NCBI RefSeq assembly: GCF_025751435.1
Contig: NZ_JAOWKY010000002.1
Location: 372,001 to 436,000 of the forward strand
Length of the DNA: 64,000 bases
Reading direction: 5' to 3'
DNA from: Albidovulum marisflavi
GTDB lineage: Bacteria > Pseudomonadota > Alphaproteobacteria > Rhodobacterales > Rhodobacteraceae
Below are positions 22,584 to 31,535 of the stretch, in pieces. Under the pieces are notes generated by a model. That model worked only from the letters and a program-made list of their open reading frames with translations. It made no database searches and was not told the origin of the DNA. Numbering within the stretch: the stretch's first letter is position 1; the number at the start of each line of letters is the position of its first letter. The position numbers and the translations under genes are program-made.

Positions 22584-24860
22584 ATGGCCCTGCGATCGCT
22601 CCGGCGCGACTATCTGACCCGTCCAATTCACCGTTGGGCGCGGGACGCCCTTCCCGTGCTTTCGCAATCCGAGGAAGAGGCACTCAACGCCGGCGATACC
22701 TGGTGGGAGGCCGACCTTTTCACGGGCAATCCGGACTGGTCAAAGCTGCGGTCGGTTGCGCCGCCCCGCCTGACCGGCGAGGAAAAGGCCTTCCTTGATG
22801 GCGCATGCCGCGAACTTTGCGACATGATCGACGAATGGCAGGTGAATCAGCTGACCGCCACTCTTCCCGACCGCGCTTGGGATTTCATGCGCGCTCAGGG
22901 CTTCTTCGGCATGATCATCCCCAAGACATATGGTGGCCTTGGCTTTTCCGCCTATGCCCATTCCGAGGTCGTCCGCTTTATCTCGACCCGGTCGCTGGTT
23001 GCGGCGGTGACCGTGATGGTGCCGAACTCGCTGGGTCCGGGCGAGCTGATCCTTCAATTCGGCACCGACGCGCAAAAGGAACATTGGCTCCCTCGCCTCG
23101 CCGACGGGCGCGAACTGCCCGCCTTTGCCTTGACCAGCGAAGAGGCCGGATCGGACGCGGCGGCGATGGTGGATACCGGCGTCGTCTGCAAGGGGCGCTG
23201 GAATGGGAAAGAAGTGCTTGGTCTGCGCCTTGACTGGTCGAAGCGCTACATCACGCTTGCGCCCGTCTGCACGGTCCTTGGCCTTGCATTCCGAATGCGC
23301 GATCCTGATCGTCTTCTGGGCGGCAAGGTGGACATCGGCATTACCTGCGCCTTGGTTCCGACGGACCTGGATGGTGTGAGCATCGGCCGCCGCCACATTC
23401 CGGCGGGTCAGATGTTCCAGAACGGCCCGACCACCGGCAGTGGGGTGTTCATTCCCCTGGATCACATCATCGGCGGGCCGGATTTCGCCGGTCGCGGCTG
23501 GATGATGCTGATGAGCGCGCTTGCCGCAGGGCGGGGCATCTCGCTGCCCTCGCTCGCTTCGGCAGCGGCCTCGATCTCGGCGCAAACGTCGGGCGCGTAC
23601 GCCCGCATCCGCCAACAGTTCGGCGTTCCGATCGCCGAATTCGGGGGCGTGCAGGAAGGGCTCGCCCGGCTGGCCTCCGGAACCTATGCACTGGATGCCG
23701 CGCGGCAGCTGACCTGCGCCGGCCTTGATGAGGGGCGCAGGCTTGCGGTGATCTCGGGCATCATGAAGGCGCACGGCACCTACCGGATGCGCGACGCCGT
23801 CATCGACGCAATGGACATCCATGCGGGCAAGGCGGTAATCGACGGGCCGCGCAACTACCTGTCCATGCTCTACAAGGCCCTGCCGATCGGGATTACGGTC
23901 GAGGGGGCGAACATCCTGACCCGAAGCCTGATCATATTCGGCCAGGGGGTGATCCGCGCCCATCCGCACCTTCTGGACGAGATGGACGCGCTTGCGCGAG
24001 ATGACACCGAGAGATCGCTTGACGAATTCGACCGCGCATTCTGGGCGCATGTCGGCCACCTTGCCCGAACCTTCAGACTGGCCGCCGTTCGCGCCTGGAC
24101 GAACGGCAGGTTCGCGCCCGCGCCCGATGAAAGCCCGGCGAGACCCATCTACCGACTCATGGCGCGCTGGTCCGCTGCCTTCGCGCTGACGGCCGATTTC
24201 GCGCTGCTTACACTTGGGGGCAGCCTGAAGCGTCGGGAAATGCTGTCTGCGCGGTTGGGGGATGTCTTGTCGGAACTCTACATCCTTTCGGCGACGGTCA
24301 AGCGGTGGGAAGACGAAGGGGCGCACGAAGAAGACCGCCCGCTGGTCGATTTCGCCGCCCAGACGGCCTTTGCCCGGATCGGCCGAAGCCTGGATGCGGT
24401 TCTTGCGAACTTGCCCGACCGTTGGGCCGCCTGGTTTCTCAGGCCGCTCATCCTGCCACGCAGGCATGGCCGCGGCCCCTCCGACCGGCTGACCAAGGCC
24501 TGCGCCGACCTTGTCTCGAACGCCGGGCCGACGCGCGACCGGATCAAGGGCGCATGTCACGACGGATGCGCACGCGACGGGATACGGCTTGTGAATGCGG
24601 CCTTCGAGGCGGCAAGCGCATGTGAGCCCCTGTTGAAGCGCCTTCGCAAAGCCGGTCTGAGCATCGCGCAGGCACGCGCAGATGGCTGCCTCTCCAAGGA
24701 CGAGGCGGCCCGGATCGAAAACATGCAAACCAAGGTGGCAGAGGCGATCCGTGTCGACGACTTCGGCCCCGACGAAATCGCGCGCCTTTTCCCCGAAGCG
24801 CCGCGGCAGCCACGCGACACCAGCCAACCCGCCCCAGGCAGCAAGGAGGTTGCCCGATGA
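22584..24860 (+). CDS. fadE: FadE-type acyl-CoA dehydrogenase
   Basis: 758 aa, close to E. coli FadE (about 814) and much longer than ordinary acyl-CoA dehydrogenases. An N-terminal region (TRPIHRWARDALPVLSQSEEEAL) is followed by the dehydrogenase core with FGMIIPKTYGGLGFSAYAHSEVV, ALTSEEAGSD and GRGWMMLMSALAAGRGISLPSLA, then the long C-terminal domain typical of FadE. It introduces the trans-2 double bond in acyl-CoA with FAD, the first step of beta-oxidation. GGAGG precedes the ATG. Its stop overlaps the next start (ATGA). An EcfG promoter immediately upstream is unusual for this pathway. Confidence 0.9.
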   Translation: MALRSLRRDYLTRPIHRWARDALPVLSQSEEEALNAGDTWWEADLFTGNPDWSKLRSVAPPRLTGEEKAFLDGACRELCDMIDEWQVNQLTATLPDRAWDFMRAQGFFGMIIPKTYGGLGFSAYAHSEVVRFISTRSLVAAVTVMVPNSLGPGELILQFGTDAQKEHWLPRLADGRELPAFALTSEEAGSDAAAMVDTGVVCKGRWNGKEVLGLRLDWSKRYITLAPVCTVLGLAFRMRDPDRLLGGKVDIGITCALVPTDLDGVSIGRRHIPAGQMFQNGPTTGSGVFIPLDHIIGGPDFAGRGWMMLMSALAAGRGISLPSLASAAASISAQTSGAYARIRQQFGVPIAEFGGVQEGLARLASGTYALDAARQLTCAGLDEGRRLAVISGIMKAHGTYRMRDAVIDAMDIHAGKAVIDGPRNYLSMLYKALPIGITVEGANILTRSLIIFGQGVIRAHPHLLDEMDALARDDTERSLDEFDRAFWAHVGHLARTFRLAAVRAWTNGRFAPAPDESPARPIYRLMARWSAAFALTADFALLTLGGSLKRREMLSARLGDVLSELYILSATVKRWEDEGAHEEDRPLVDFAAQTAFARIGRSLDAVLANLPDRWAAWFLRPLILPRRHGRGPSDRLTKACADLVSNAGPTRDRIKGACHDGCARDGIRLVNAAFEAASACEPLLKRLRKAGLSIAQARADGCLSKDEAARIENMQTKVAEAIRVDDFGPDEIARLFPEAPRQPRDTSQPAPGSKEVAR

Positions 24861-26146
24861 AGGATCGCCCCGTGTATCTCGTCGATGGCGCCCGCACGCC
24901 GTTCCTCAAGGCACGCGGACGGCGCGGCCCGTTCACGCCGGTGGACCTTGCGGTGCAGTGCGGCCGCCCCCTTCTGCTGCGCCAGCCGATCGACCGACGC
25001 GACTTCGACCTGGTCATACTGGGTTGCGTCAACGTCATCGCGGACGAGATGAACCCGGCCCGCGTCGCCGCGCTTCGGATGGGCATGGGCGACGCGATGG
25101 TGGCCTTCACCGTGCAAATCAACTGCGGGTCGGGAATGCAGTCGATCGACACCGGCTTTCGCTACATCCGCGACGGGCGGTGCGACCTGGTCCTTGCCGG
25201 TGGGACCGAGGCGCTGAGCCACGCCCCGCTCGTCCTGTCCGCCGACGCCGCGGACTGGTACGCCGGGATGGCGACCGCCAAGGGCCCCGTCGACCGGGCC
25301 CTGCAACTGACGGACCTGCGCCCGGATCACTTGCGACCGGTCATTGGCCTGGAACGCGGCCTGACCGATCCCGTGACCGATCTGAGCATGGGGCAGACCG
25401 CGGAAATCCTCGCCTACCGCTTCGGCATCAGCCGCGAAGCCGCCGACAGTTATGCCGTCCAAAGCCACCGCCGACTTGAACGCGCGCAACACGAAGGCTG
25501 GCTGGCCACCGAGGTTCTTCCGGCGTTCGACAGGGATGGGAAGGTTCACGACCGGGATGATGGCATCCGGCCCGACACCTCGACGGCGGCGCTGGCCGCA
25601 TTGAAACCGGCGTTTGAGAAGCCATACGGAAACGTCACGCCCGGCAACTCGTCCCAGATCACCGACGGCGCGTCATGGGTGATCCTTGCCTCGGAGGAGG
25701 CCGTGAGCAAGCGCGGCCTTGAGCCCATCGCGCGCATTGTCGACAGCGAATGGGCCGCGCTTGATCCCGCCTTCATGGGGCTTGGCCCCGTCCTGTGTGC
25801 GACATCCCTGGTGCGGCGGCACGGCCTTGCGCGCGAAGACATCGGGCTTTGGGAGTTGAATGAGGCGTTCGCCGCCCAGGTCCTGGCCTGTCTTGCGGCA
25901 TGGGAAGACAAGGCTTTCTGCCGCGATGTACTGAAGCTGGATGATGCCTTCGGCCGGATCGACCCAGGCCGCCTCAATGTCGATGGCGGCGCGATCGCGC
26001 TTGGCCACCCGGTCGGAACCAGCGGTAACCGCATCGTCCTGCACCTCGCGAAGGCGATGCGCAGGCGCGGTGACCGGCGCGGCATCGCCACCGAGTGCAT
26101 CGGCGGCGGGCAAGGCGGCGCCATGTTGCTGGAGGCGGCGGCATGA
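24857..26146 (+). CDS. fadI: Acetyl-CoA acyltransferase (thiolase), FadI/FadA-like
   Basis: 429 aa, thiolase size. Catalytic elements are visible: INCGSGMQSID with the acyl-accepting Cys, NEAFAAQ, INVDGGAIALGHPVG-type stretch (LNVDGGAIALGHPVGTSGNR) with the catalytic His, and ECIGGGQGGAM with the C-terminal Cys. It cleaves 3-ketoacyl-CoA with CoA to give acetyl-CoA and a shortened acyl-CoA. It sits between fadE and fadJ with ATGA overlaps on both sides, and would form the trifunctional beta-oxidation unit with the fadJ product. Confidence 0.9.
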   Translation: MKDRPVYLVDGARTPFLKARGRRGPFTPVDLAVQCGRPLLLRQPIDRRDFDLVILGCVNVIADEMNPARVAALRMGMGDAMVAFTVQINCGSGMQSIDTGFRYIRDGRCDLVLAGGTEALSHAPLVLSADAADWYAGMATAKGPVDRALQLTDLRPDHLRPVIGLERGLTDPVTDLSMGQTAEILAYRFGISREAADSYAVQSHRRLERAQHEGWLATEVLPAFDRDGKVHDRDDGIRPDTSTAALAALKPAFEKPYGNVTPGNSSQITDGASWVILASEEAVSKRGLEPIARIVDSEWAALDPAFMGLGPVLCATSLVRRHGLAREDIGLWELNEAFAAQVLACLAAWEDKAFCRDVLKLDDAFGRIDPGRLNVDGGAIALGHPVGTSGNRIVLHLAKAMRRRGDRRGIATECIGGGQGGAMLLEAAA

Positions 26147-28230
26147 GCGGCCCCATCTCCTCGCAACTCGGGCCCGACCGGCTTGAACTTGGCCCCGCCC
26201 GCGATGCGCAGCGCGACCGGCATTGGCGCGCGGCGACCGACACAGGAGGCGTGTGCTGGCTTCTGCTCGACGTCGAGGGGCAGGACACGAACACGATCAA
26301 CGAAGACGTGCTTCGCGGCCTTTCGGATCAGCTTGGCCTGATCGAAGCCGATCCGCCGTCCGGCCTTGTCATACGATCCGCGAAGCCGGGCGGGTTCGCA
26401 GCCGGGGCGGACGTCGGAATGCTGGCCGCAATGACCGACCCCAAGGGTGCGGGTCAGCGCCTTCGCGATGCGCACGCGATCCTTGACCGGCTGGAAGACC
26501 TGCCCTGCCCGACCGTCGCGGTGGTCCATGGCGCGGCCTTGGGCGCAGGCTTCGAGATCGTGCTGGCCTGTGATGCCTGCATCGCGATCGACGGCGCAAG
26601 CTTCGGCTTCCCCGAGATCAAGCTTGGCCTTCATCCCGGTCTGGGCGGCACCTTCAGACTACCCGCGCGGATCAACGACACGAAGGCCATGAAGATGATG
26701 CTGACCGGCAGGTCCGCGCACACGAGCAAGGCCAAGGACCTGGGCATCGCCGATGTCGTGACCCAGGAACGCCATCTTGCAGCGGCGGTCCGCGGGGTGC
26801 TGGCGGACGGAATCAAGCGAAACGGGCCGGGCCTCGCGGATCGGGCGATGGCCATCGCACCCGCCCGGTCGATCGTCGCGCGCCGGATGCGCGCAAAGAC
26901 CCAGGACAAGGCGCCACAGGAACACTACCCCGCGCCTTTCAAGCTTATCGACCTTTGGGAGCAACACGTTGGTGGCCGCGAGGCCCAGGAAGAGGCCGAG
27001 ATAGACTCCTTCGTCGATCTTCTGGAAACGGACACCGCGCGGAACCTGATGCGGCTTTTCCGGCTGCGCCAGAAACTCAAGTCCCGCGCGCCGGACGAGG
27101 ATGGCGTGGAGCATGTGCATGTCATCGGCGCGGGCCAGATGGGGGGCGCGATCGCCGCCTGGTGCGCCATGAAGGGAAAGACGGTCACCCTGTCGGACCC
27201 CGATCTGCAACAGATAGGCAAAGCCCTGCCCGCCGCCGTCAAACTGTGCGAAGGCGCGCATCTTTCCAGCCTGGAGACGCGCGATGCGCTGGACAGGTTG
27301 ATCCCGGACCCCGACGGCGAAGGCGCGTCCCATGCCGACCTGGTGATCGAGGCCGGCCCGGAAGACGCCGGGATCAAGGCGGAGATCTATGCCAAAGTCG
27401 AGCCGCGCCTGAAGCCCGACGCGATCCTGGCGACAAACACTTCAAGCCTTGGGCTTGAAGGGCTTGCGCACGACCTGCGCCGTCCCGGTCAGTTCGCGGG
27501 GCTGCACTTCTTCAACCCGGTGGAAAAGCTGCCGCTGGTCGAGGTCGTCAGCGCCGACAAGACCGAAGTTCGGGTTCAGGACGCGCTGGCCGCGTTCTGC
27601 GGAGCTGTGGACAAGCTTCCCGCCCGCGTCTCGGACGGGCCCGGCTACCTGGTCAACCGCGCGCTCACGCCTTACCTGCTTGAGGCTGTCCTGCTCATCG
27701 GCGAGGGGATCCAGAACGAGGCGATCGACCTGACCGCCACCCGCTTCGGGATGCCGACGGGTCCTGTCGAGCTTGCGGACCGCATCGGGCTGGACATCTG
27801 CCTTGACGTCGCGGACAGCCTTCGGTCGCAACTCGACAAGCCGATGGCCGAAATCCCGGACTGGTTTCGCGACAAGGTAAGGCAAGAGCGACATACAGGC
27901 CGCAAGGCACAGCGCGGCTTCTACCTGTGGAAGGACGGAAACGTCCAGAAGATCGACAGCAACAACGAGCCGAAGGAAGACTTCACGGACAGGCTGATCC
28001 TGCCGATGCTGAATGCCTGCGTCGAATGTCTGCGCAAGGGTGTGGCGGAGGATGAGGATCAGGTAGATGCCGCCCTGGTCTTCGGCGCGGGCTTCGCCCC
28101 CTTCCGGGGTGGACCGATGCGCTACGCGCGCAGCCGGGGGGCCCTCTCCGTTCGCGATCGGCTGGAAGAACTGGCCGACATCCATGGTGAACGGTTCCGG
28201 CCGGACCCGGGATGGTCGGATCTCGCGTGA
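26143..28230 (+). CDS. fadJ: Bifunctional enoyl-CoA hydratase/3-hydroxyacyl-CoA dehydrogenase
   Basis: 695 aa from the ATG overlapping the fadI stop. Residues 1 to about 300 are a crotonase domain (GAALGAGFEIVLACDACIAID; FGFPEIKLGLHPGLGGTFRL, with the catalytic Glu region). From about residue 325, VHVIGAGQMGGAIAAW starts the NAD-binding dehydrogenase domain, with AILATNTSSL and FAGLHFFNPVEKLPLVEVV, then a C-terminal 3HCDH domain. It hydrates 2-enoyl-CoA and oxidises the 3-hydroxyacyl-CoA with NAD+. Operon position with fadE and fadI supports a full long-chain beta-oxidation role. Confidence 0.92.
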   Translation: MSGPISSQLGPDRLELGPARDAQRDRHWRAATDTGGVCWLLLDVEGQDTNTINEDVLRGLSDQLGLIEADPPSGLVIRSAKPGGFAAGADVGMLAAMTDPKGAGQRLRDAHAILDRLEDLPCPTVAVVHGAALGAGFEIVLACDACIAIDGASFGFPEIKLGLHPGLGGTFRLPARINDTKAMKMMLTGRSAHTSKAKDLGIADVVTQERHLAAAVRGVLADGIKRNGPGLADRAMAIAPARSIVARRMRAKTQDKAPQEHYPAPFKLIDLWEQHVGGREAQEEAEIDSFVDLLETDTARNLMRLFRLRQKLKSRAPDEDGVEHVHVIGAGQMGGAIAAWCAMKGKTVTLSDPDLQQIGKALPAAVKLCEGAHLSSLETRDALDRLIPDPDGEGASHADLVIEAGPEDAGIKAEIYAKVEPRLKPDAILATNTSSLGLEGLAHDLRRPGQFAGLHFFNPVEKLPLVEVVSADKTEVRVQDALAAFCGAVDKLPARVSDGPGYLVNRALTPYLLEAVLLIGEGIQNEAIDLTATRFGMPTGPVELADRIGLDICLDVADSLRSQLDKPMAEIPDWFRDKVRQERHTGRKAQRGFYLWKDGNVQKIDSNNEPKEDFTDRLILPMLNACVECLRKGVAEDEDQVDAALVFGAGFAPFRGGPMRYARSRGALSVRDRLEELADIHGERFRPDPGWSDLA

Positions 28231-30098
28231 CGATGGCGGGCGTGACTTCCAGAACGGATCCTCAGGAAATCGCACGGGACATCGTCGCGCGCGTCGGCCC
28301 GAACGTGCGTCTTGCGCTGCCGCTGGGGCTTGGCAAGGCCGTCACCATCACCAACGCGCTGACACGTCTTGCGGAAGAGGACAGTTCGATCCGGCTCGAC
28401 ATATTCACCGCGCTCACGCTTGAACGACCGCAGCCCGAATCCGACCTGCACGCGCGCTTCCTTGGCCCTGCCATGGACCGGCTGTTCGGCGCCTACCCGG
28501 ATATCCGCTATGCCCAGCTTCTTCGCCGCGATGCCCTTCCTCGCAACATCACCGTCAGCGAGTTCTTCTTCATGGCGGGCCGCTGGCTTGGCAACGTCCG
28601 GGCGCAGGCGGCCCATGTGACGGCCAACTACACCCACGCGCTAGGCGACCTGATCGCCCGCCGGCCCAATGTCGTGGCCCAGCTTCTGGCCGAAGAGCGC
28701 GGACGGCTCAGCCTGTCATGCAACACGGATATCACGGTCGATCTGCTGCAAGCCCGCAGCCGAGGCGAGGCAAGCTTTCTGATGGTTGGCGAGGTCAACC
28801 GTCAGCTGCCCTTCATGGGCGGAACCGGCGAAATCGGCCGGGGCGAGGTGGACATCTTGCTAGACGACCCGGACAACGCCTTCGAACTTTTTTCGGTCGT
28901 CAAGCGACCGCTTTCGCTTGCCGATCACGCGATCGGGTTGCACGTCGGACGCCTTGTCCCGGACGGCGGCACGCTTCAGATCGGCATCGGCCAGATCGGC
29001 GATGCGGTTTCCTCGGCGCTGCTGCTGAGGCACGAAAGGCCGGAGGTCGCAGCAAGCATCTGGCGCGATACCCCGTTTCCGCGCGCCCCGGACTTCAAGG
29101 GGGCCGGTTTCAATGAATCAGGTCCGTTCCGGACCGGACTTTACGTCGTGACGGAAATGCTGGTCGAGGGCATCCTGGCGTTGCTGAAGGCCGGGGTCAT
29201 CGGGCGCGAGGCCCAAGGGGCGTTGGTGCATGCGGGGTTCTTCCTGGACAGCCGCGCCTTCTACCGGACCCTGCGCGAAATGTCTGCGACGGATCGCGCA
29301 CGCATCGCGATGGTGCCGGTTTCCTTCACGAACGACCTTTTCGGGGATGAGCCAGCCAAGCGCGCCGCGCGCCGCGACGCGCGCTTCGTCAATGCGGCGA
29401 TGAAGGTTACGGCCCTGGGCGGGGTGATCTCGGACATCACGCGGCAGGGCCAGACGATCAGCGGTGTCGGCGGGCAGTACAATTTCGTGGCCCAGGCCCA
29501 TGCGCTGGACGGCGCGCGCTCGGTCATCGCGCTTGACGCGACACGGGTGCGGCGCGGCCGTCCGGTTTCGAACATCGTCTGGGACCATCCGCATGAAACC
29601 ATCCCGCGCCATCTGCGGGATATCGTCGTCACGCAATACGGCATCGCCGACCTGCGCGGACGCCCGGACGCCGATGCGATCCTGGCAATGATCGCGATCT
29701 CGGATTCACGCTTCCAGGAGGAGCTACTGGAAATGGCGAAGTCCGCAGGCAAGCTGCCGGCTCGGGCGCAGGTGCCCAAGGCGCGGCGCCAGAACACAAG
29801 CGAAAACCTGTCGGCATGGCTGGCAGGCTACCGGCGAAGCGGTGAGCTTCGGGATTTTCCCTTCGGCACGGATTTCAGCGAAACCGAACAACGCCTTCTT
29901 CCGGCGCTTCAGCGCATCAAGCAGGCGACCGGTTCGCCCCGAAGCCTTGCGATGTTGGCGCTCAGGGGGGCCATGCACGCATCGCCAAGCGCTGGCCCCG
30001 AATGCCTGCGCAGGCTGAAGCTGGACCGGCCCGCCACACCAAGGGAACTCGCCTTGAGATGGCTTGTGCTTGGCGCACTGGCGCAGCGGGATCGCTGA
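28227..30098 (+). CDS. Acetyl-CoA hydrolase/transferase family protein
   Basis: About 623 aa. The start is uncertain: GTG at 28227 overlaps the fadJ stop (chosen), with ATG at 28212 or 28233 as alternatives. Early VRLALPLGLGKAVTITNAL and late GGVISDITRQGQTISGVGGQYNFVAQAHAL, VSNIVWDHPHETIPRHLRDIVVTQYGIADLRG match the acetyl-CoA hydrolase/4-hydroxybutyrate CoA-transferase family; the latter block holds the CoA-transferase active-site region. It releases CoA from acetyl-CoA or transfers it to another acid. As the fourth gene of the fad operon it could dispose of beta-oxidation acetyl-CoA and recycle CoA. Confidence 0.82.
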   Translation: MTMAGVTSRTDPQEIARDIVARVGPNVRLALPLGLGKAVTITNALTRLAEEDSSIRLDIFTALTLERPQPESDLHARFLGPAMDRLFGAYPDIRYAQLLRRDALPRNITVSEFFFMAGRWLGNVRAQAAHVTANYTHALGDLIARRPNVVAQLLAEERGRLSLSCNTDITVDLLQARSRGEASFLMVGEVNRQLPFMGGTGEIGRGEVDILLDDPDNAFELFSVVKRPLSLADHAIGLHVGRLVPDGGTLQIGIGQIGDAVSSALLLRHERPEVAASIWRDTPFPRAPDFKGAGFNESGPFRTGLYVVTEMLVEGILALLKAGVIGREAQGALVHAGFFLDSRAFYRTLREMSATDRARIAMVPVSFTNDLFGDEPAKRAARRDARFVNAAMKVTALGGVISDITRQGQTISGVGGQYNFVAQAHALDGARSVIALDATRVRRGRPVSNIVWDHPHETIPRHLRDIVVTQYGIADLRGRPDADAILAMIAISDSRFQEELLEMAKSAGKLPARAQVPKARRQNTSENLSAWLAGYRRSGELRDFPFGTDFSETEQRLLPALQRIKQATGSPRSLAMLALRGAMHASPSAGPECLRRLKLDRPATPRELALRWLVLGALAQRDR

Positions 30099-30144
30099 CG
30101 CCTGTCATGGCAATCGTGTTCAGGCCCGCACAGAAGGCCTACCC

Positions 30145-31521
30145 TCAGCCATGAAGCATGAGCTTTTCGGGGTCGCCCAGAAGCGCGCGCACCGCGTTCA
30201 CGAAACGCGCCGCCTGCGCGCCGTCGGCGACGCGGTGATCAAAGGTCAGGCACACCGGCAGGCAGAGCGCAAGCTCGAAACGGTAGTCGTCAAGGTCACC
30301 CTTCACAAGCTGGCGAAGCTCGGCTCGGGCCGCGCCGAAGATCGCGGTTTGCGGCGGATTGATGATCGGAGAAAGCCCCGTCCCGCCGATGGGGCCAATG
30401 TTGGTCAGCGTGAAGGTCGCCCCCCTCAGGTCTTCCGCGCGGGCCTTGCCTTCGCGCAGGCGCTCTGCAAGTTCGCCAAGGTTGTGCGCCATGTCGATGA
30501 TGCTGGCCTGGCCCGCATTGCGAAGCACAGGCACCAGTAGCCCCCGTTCCGTATCCAGGGCCACGCCGACGTCGAAGCGATTCTTTCGGTGAACCTCGCG
30601 GGCTTCGGCGTCGAACGTGGCATTGAAGTCTGGAAAGTCGGCAAGTGCCACGGCCAGCGCCTTGACCAGAAACGGCGTGAGCGTGAGCGCGCCACCTTTC
30701 TTCTCGATCTCCGGTGCGTGTTTGCGGCGCAGACGTTCAAGCGCGGTGATGTCGATCACGTCGTGATGGGTCACATGCGGGATATCGCGCCAGGCCTGTT
30801 CCATGCGCCGGGCGGTCGTGCGGCGAAGCGAGCGCAATTCGTAGACATCCTCTTCGCCGTCGGCCGCGTCCGCGTCGTCATCCGCTTCGCCATGCGTGGT
30901 CTGCGCGGCCTCCCTGACCGCCTTTTCGGTGACGCGCCCGTCCTTGCCGGTCGCTTCCAACTTTGTCAGATCCACCCCAAGTTCACGCGCAAGCCCTCGC
31001 ACGGCCGGTGTCGCAAGAACCTCGTCGGGTTTGAGCTTTTCGTCCCTGTCGCGACTGCGCTCTGGCTCATCGGAGGCTTCGCCCCCGCCTCCTTCATCCG
31101 TGTCTCCTTCATCCGTGTCTCCTTCATCCCTGTCCCACTCGCCTTCGCCGTCTTCAGGCGCGCGGTCCTCCGGTTCGTCGTCGGATCGCGCCTTCGCCGG
31201 GGCCGTTTCTGTTGGGGCCGTTTCTGTTGGGGCCGGTTCGCGGTCTCCGTTCTGTGACTGGGCCTTGTCTGCATCCCCATCCCCGTCTTCCGAAAACACC
31301 AGCAGGACATCGCCGACATTGACGATGTCGCCCACCGCGACGCGGATCTCCTGGACTGTGCCGCTGACTGGCGCGGGAATGTCGACCGCAGCCTTGTCCG
31401 TCTCGGCCACGATCACGTCATCGCCCTCGGCGACCTTGTCGCCCTTTGCGACATTGATCTCGACGATCTCCGCCTCATGGATGCCTTCGCCGGGATCTTG
31501 CAGTCGGAATTCGTGGGGCAT
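30145..31521 (-). CDS. 2-oxo acid dehydrogenase E2, dihydrolipoamide acyltransferase
   Basis: 458 aa from the second of two adjacent ATGs, seven bases after GGGAG. One lipoyl domain is at residues 1-80 (VAETDKAAVDIPAP, lipoyl-Lys in the DKA motif). A long acidic linker at about 80-160 contains 15-bp repeats. The E1/E3-binding domain is at about 165-200 (ATPAVRGLARELGVDLTKLEATGKDGRV). The catalytic domain ends with LTFDHRVADGAQAARFV, containing the DHRxxDG active-site His. It accepts an acyl group from E1 and passes it to CoA. It is third of an E1alpha-E1beta-E2 operon with no E3 nearby. Confidence 0.9.
   Translation of the reverse strand: MPHEFRLQDPGEGIHEAEIVEINVAKGDKVAEGDDVIVAETDKAAVDIPAPVSGTVQEIRVAVGDIVNVGDVLLVFSEDGDGDADKAQSQNGDREPAPTETAPTETAPAKARSDDEPEDRAPEDGEGEWDRDEGDTDEGDTDEGGGGEASDEPERSRDRDEKLKPDEVLATPAVRGLARELGVDLTKLEATGKDGRVTEKAVREAAQTTHGEADDDADAADGEEDVYELRSLRRTTARRMEQAWRDIPHVTHHDVIDITALERLRRKHAPEIEKKGGALTLTPFLVKALAVALADFPDFNATFDAEAREVHRKNRFDVGVALDTERGLLVPVLRNAGQASIIDMAHNLGELAERLREGKARAEDLRGATFTLTNIGPIGGTGLSPIINPPQTAIFGAARAELRQLVKGDLDDYRFELALCLPVCLTFDHRVADGAQAARFVNAVRALLGDPEKLMLHG
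31090..31134 (-). repeat. 15-bp tandem repeat in the E2 linker (DTDEG units)
   Basis: Three head-to-tail 15-base units, the third with one substitution, reading in frame as repeated Asp-Thr/Arg-Asp-Glu-Gly in the disordered linker of the E2 protein. Confidence 0.85.
31199..31236 (-). repeat. 15-bp tandem repeat in the E2 linker (TETAP units)
   Basis: Two full 15-base units plus part of a third, encoding repeated Thr-Glu-Thr-Ala-Pro between the lipoyl and subunit-binding domains. Confidence 0.85.
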
Positions 31522-31535
31522 CATGTATCTCCCGG

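Noticed and set aside
22740-24827. Minus-strand frame of about 695 codons opposite fadE
   Set aside because: It is fully antisense to fadE, has low-complexity Arg/Gly/Asp composition and shows no motifs.
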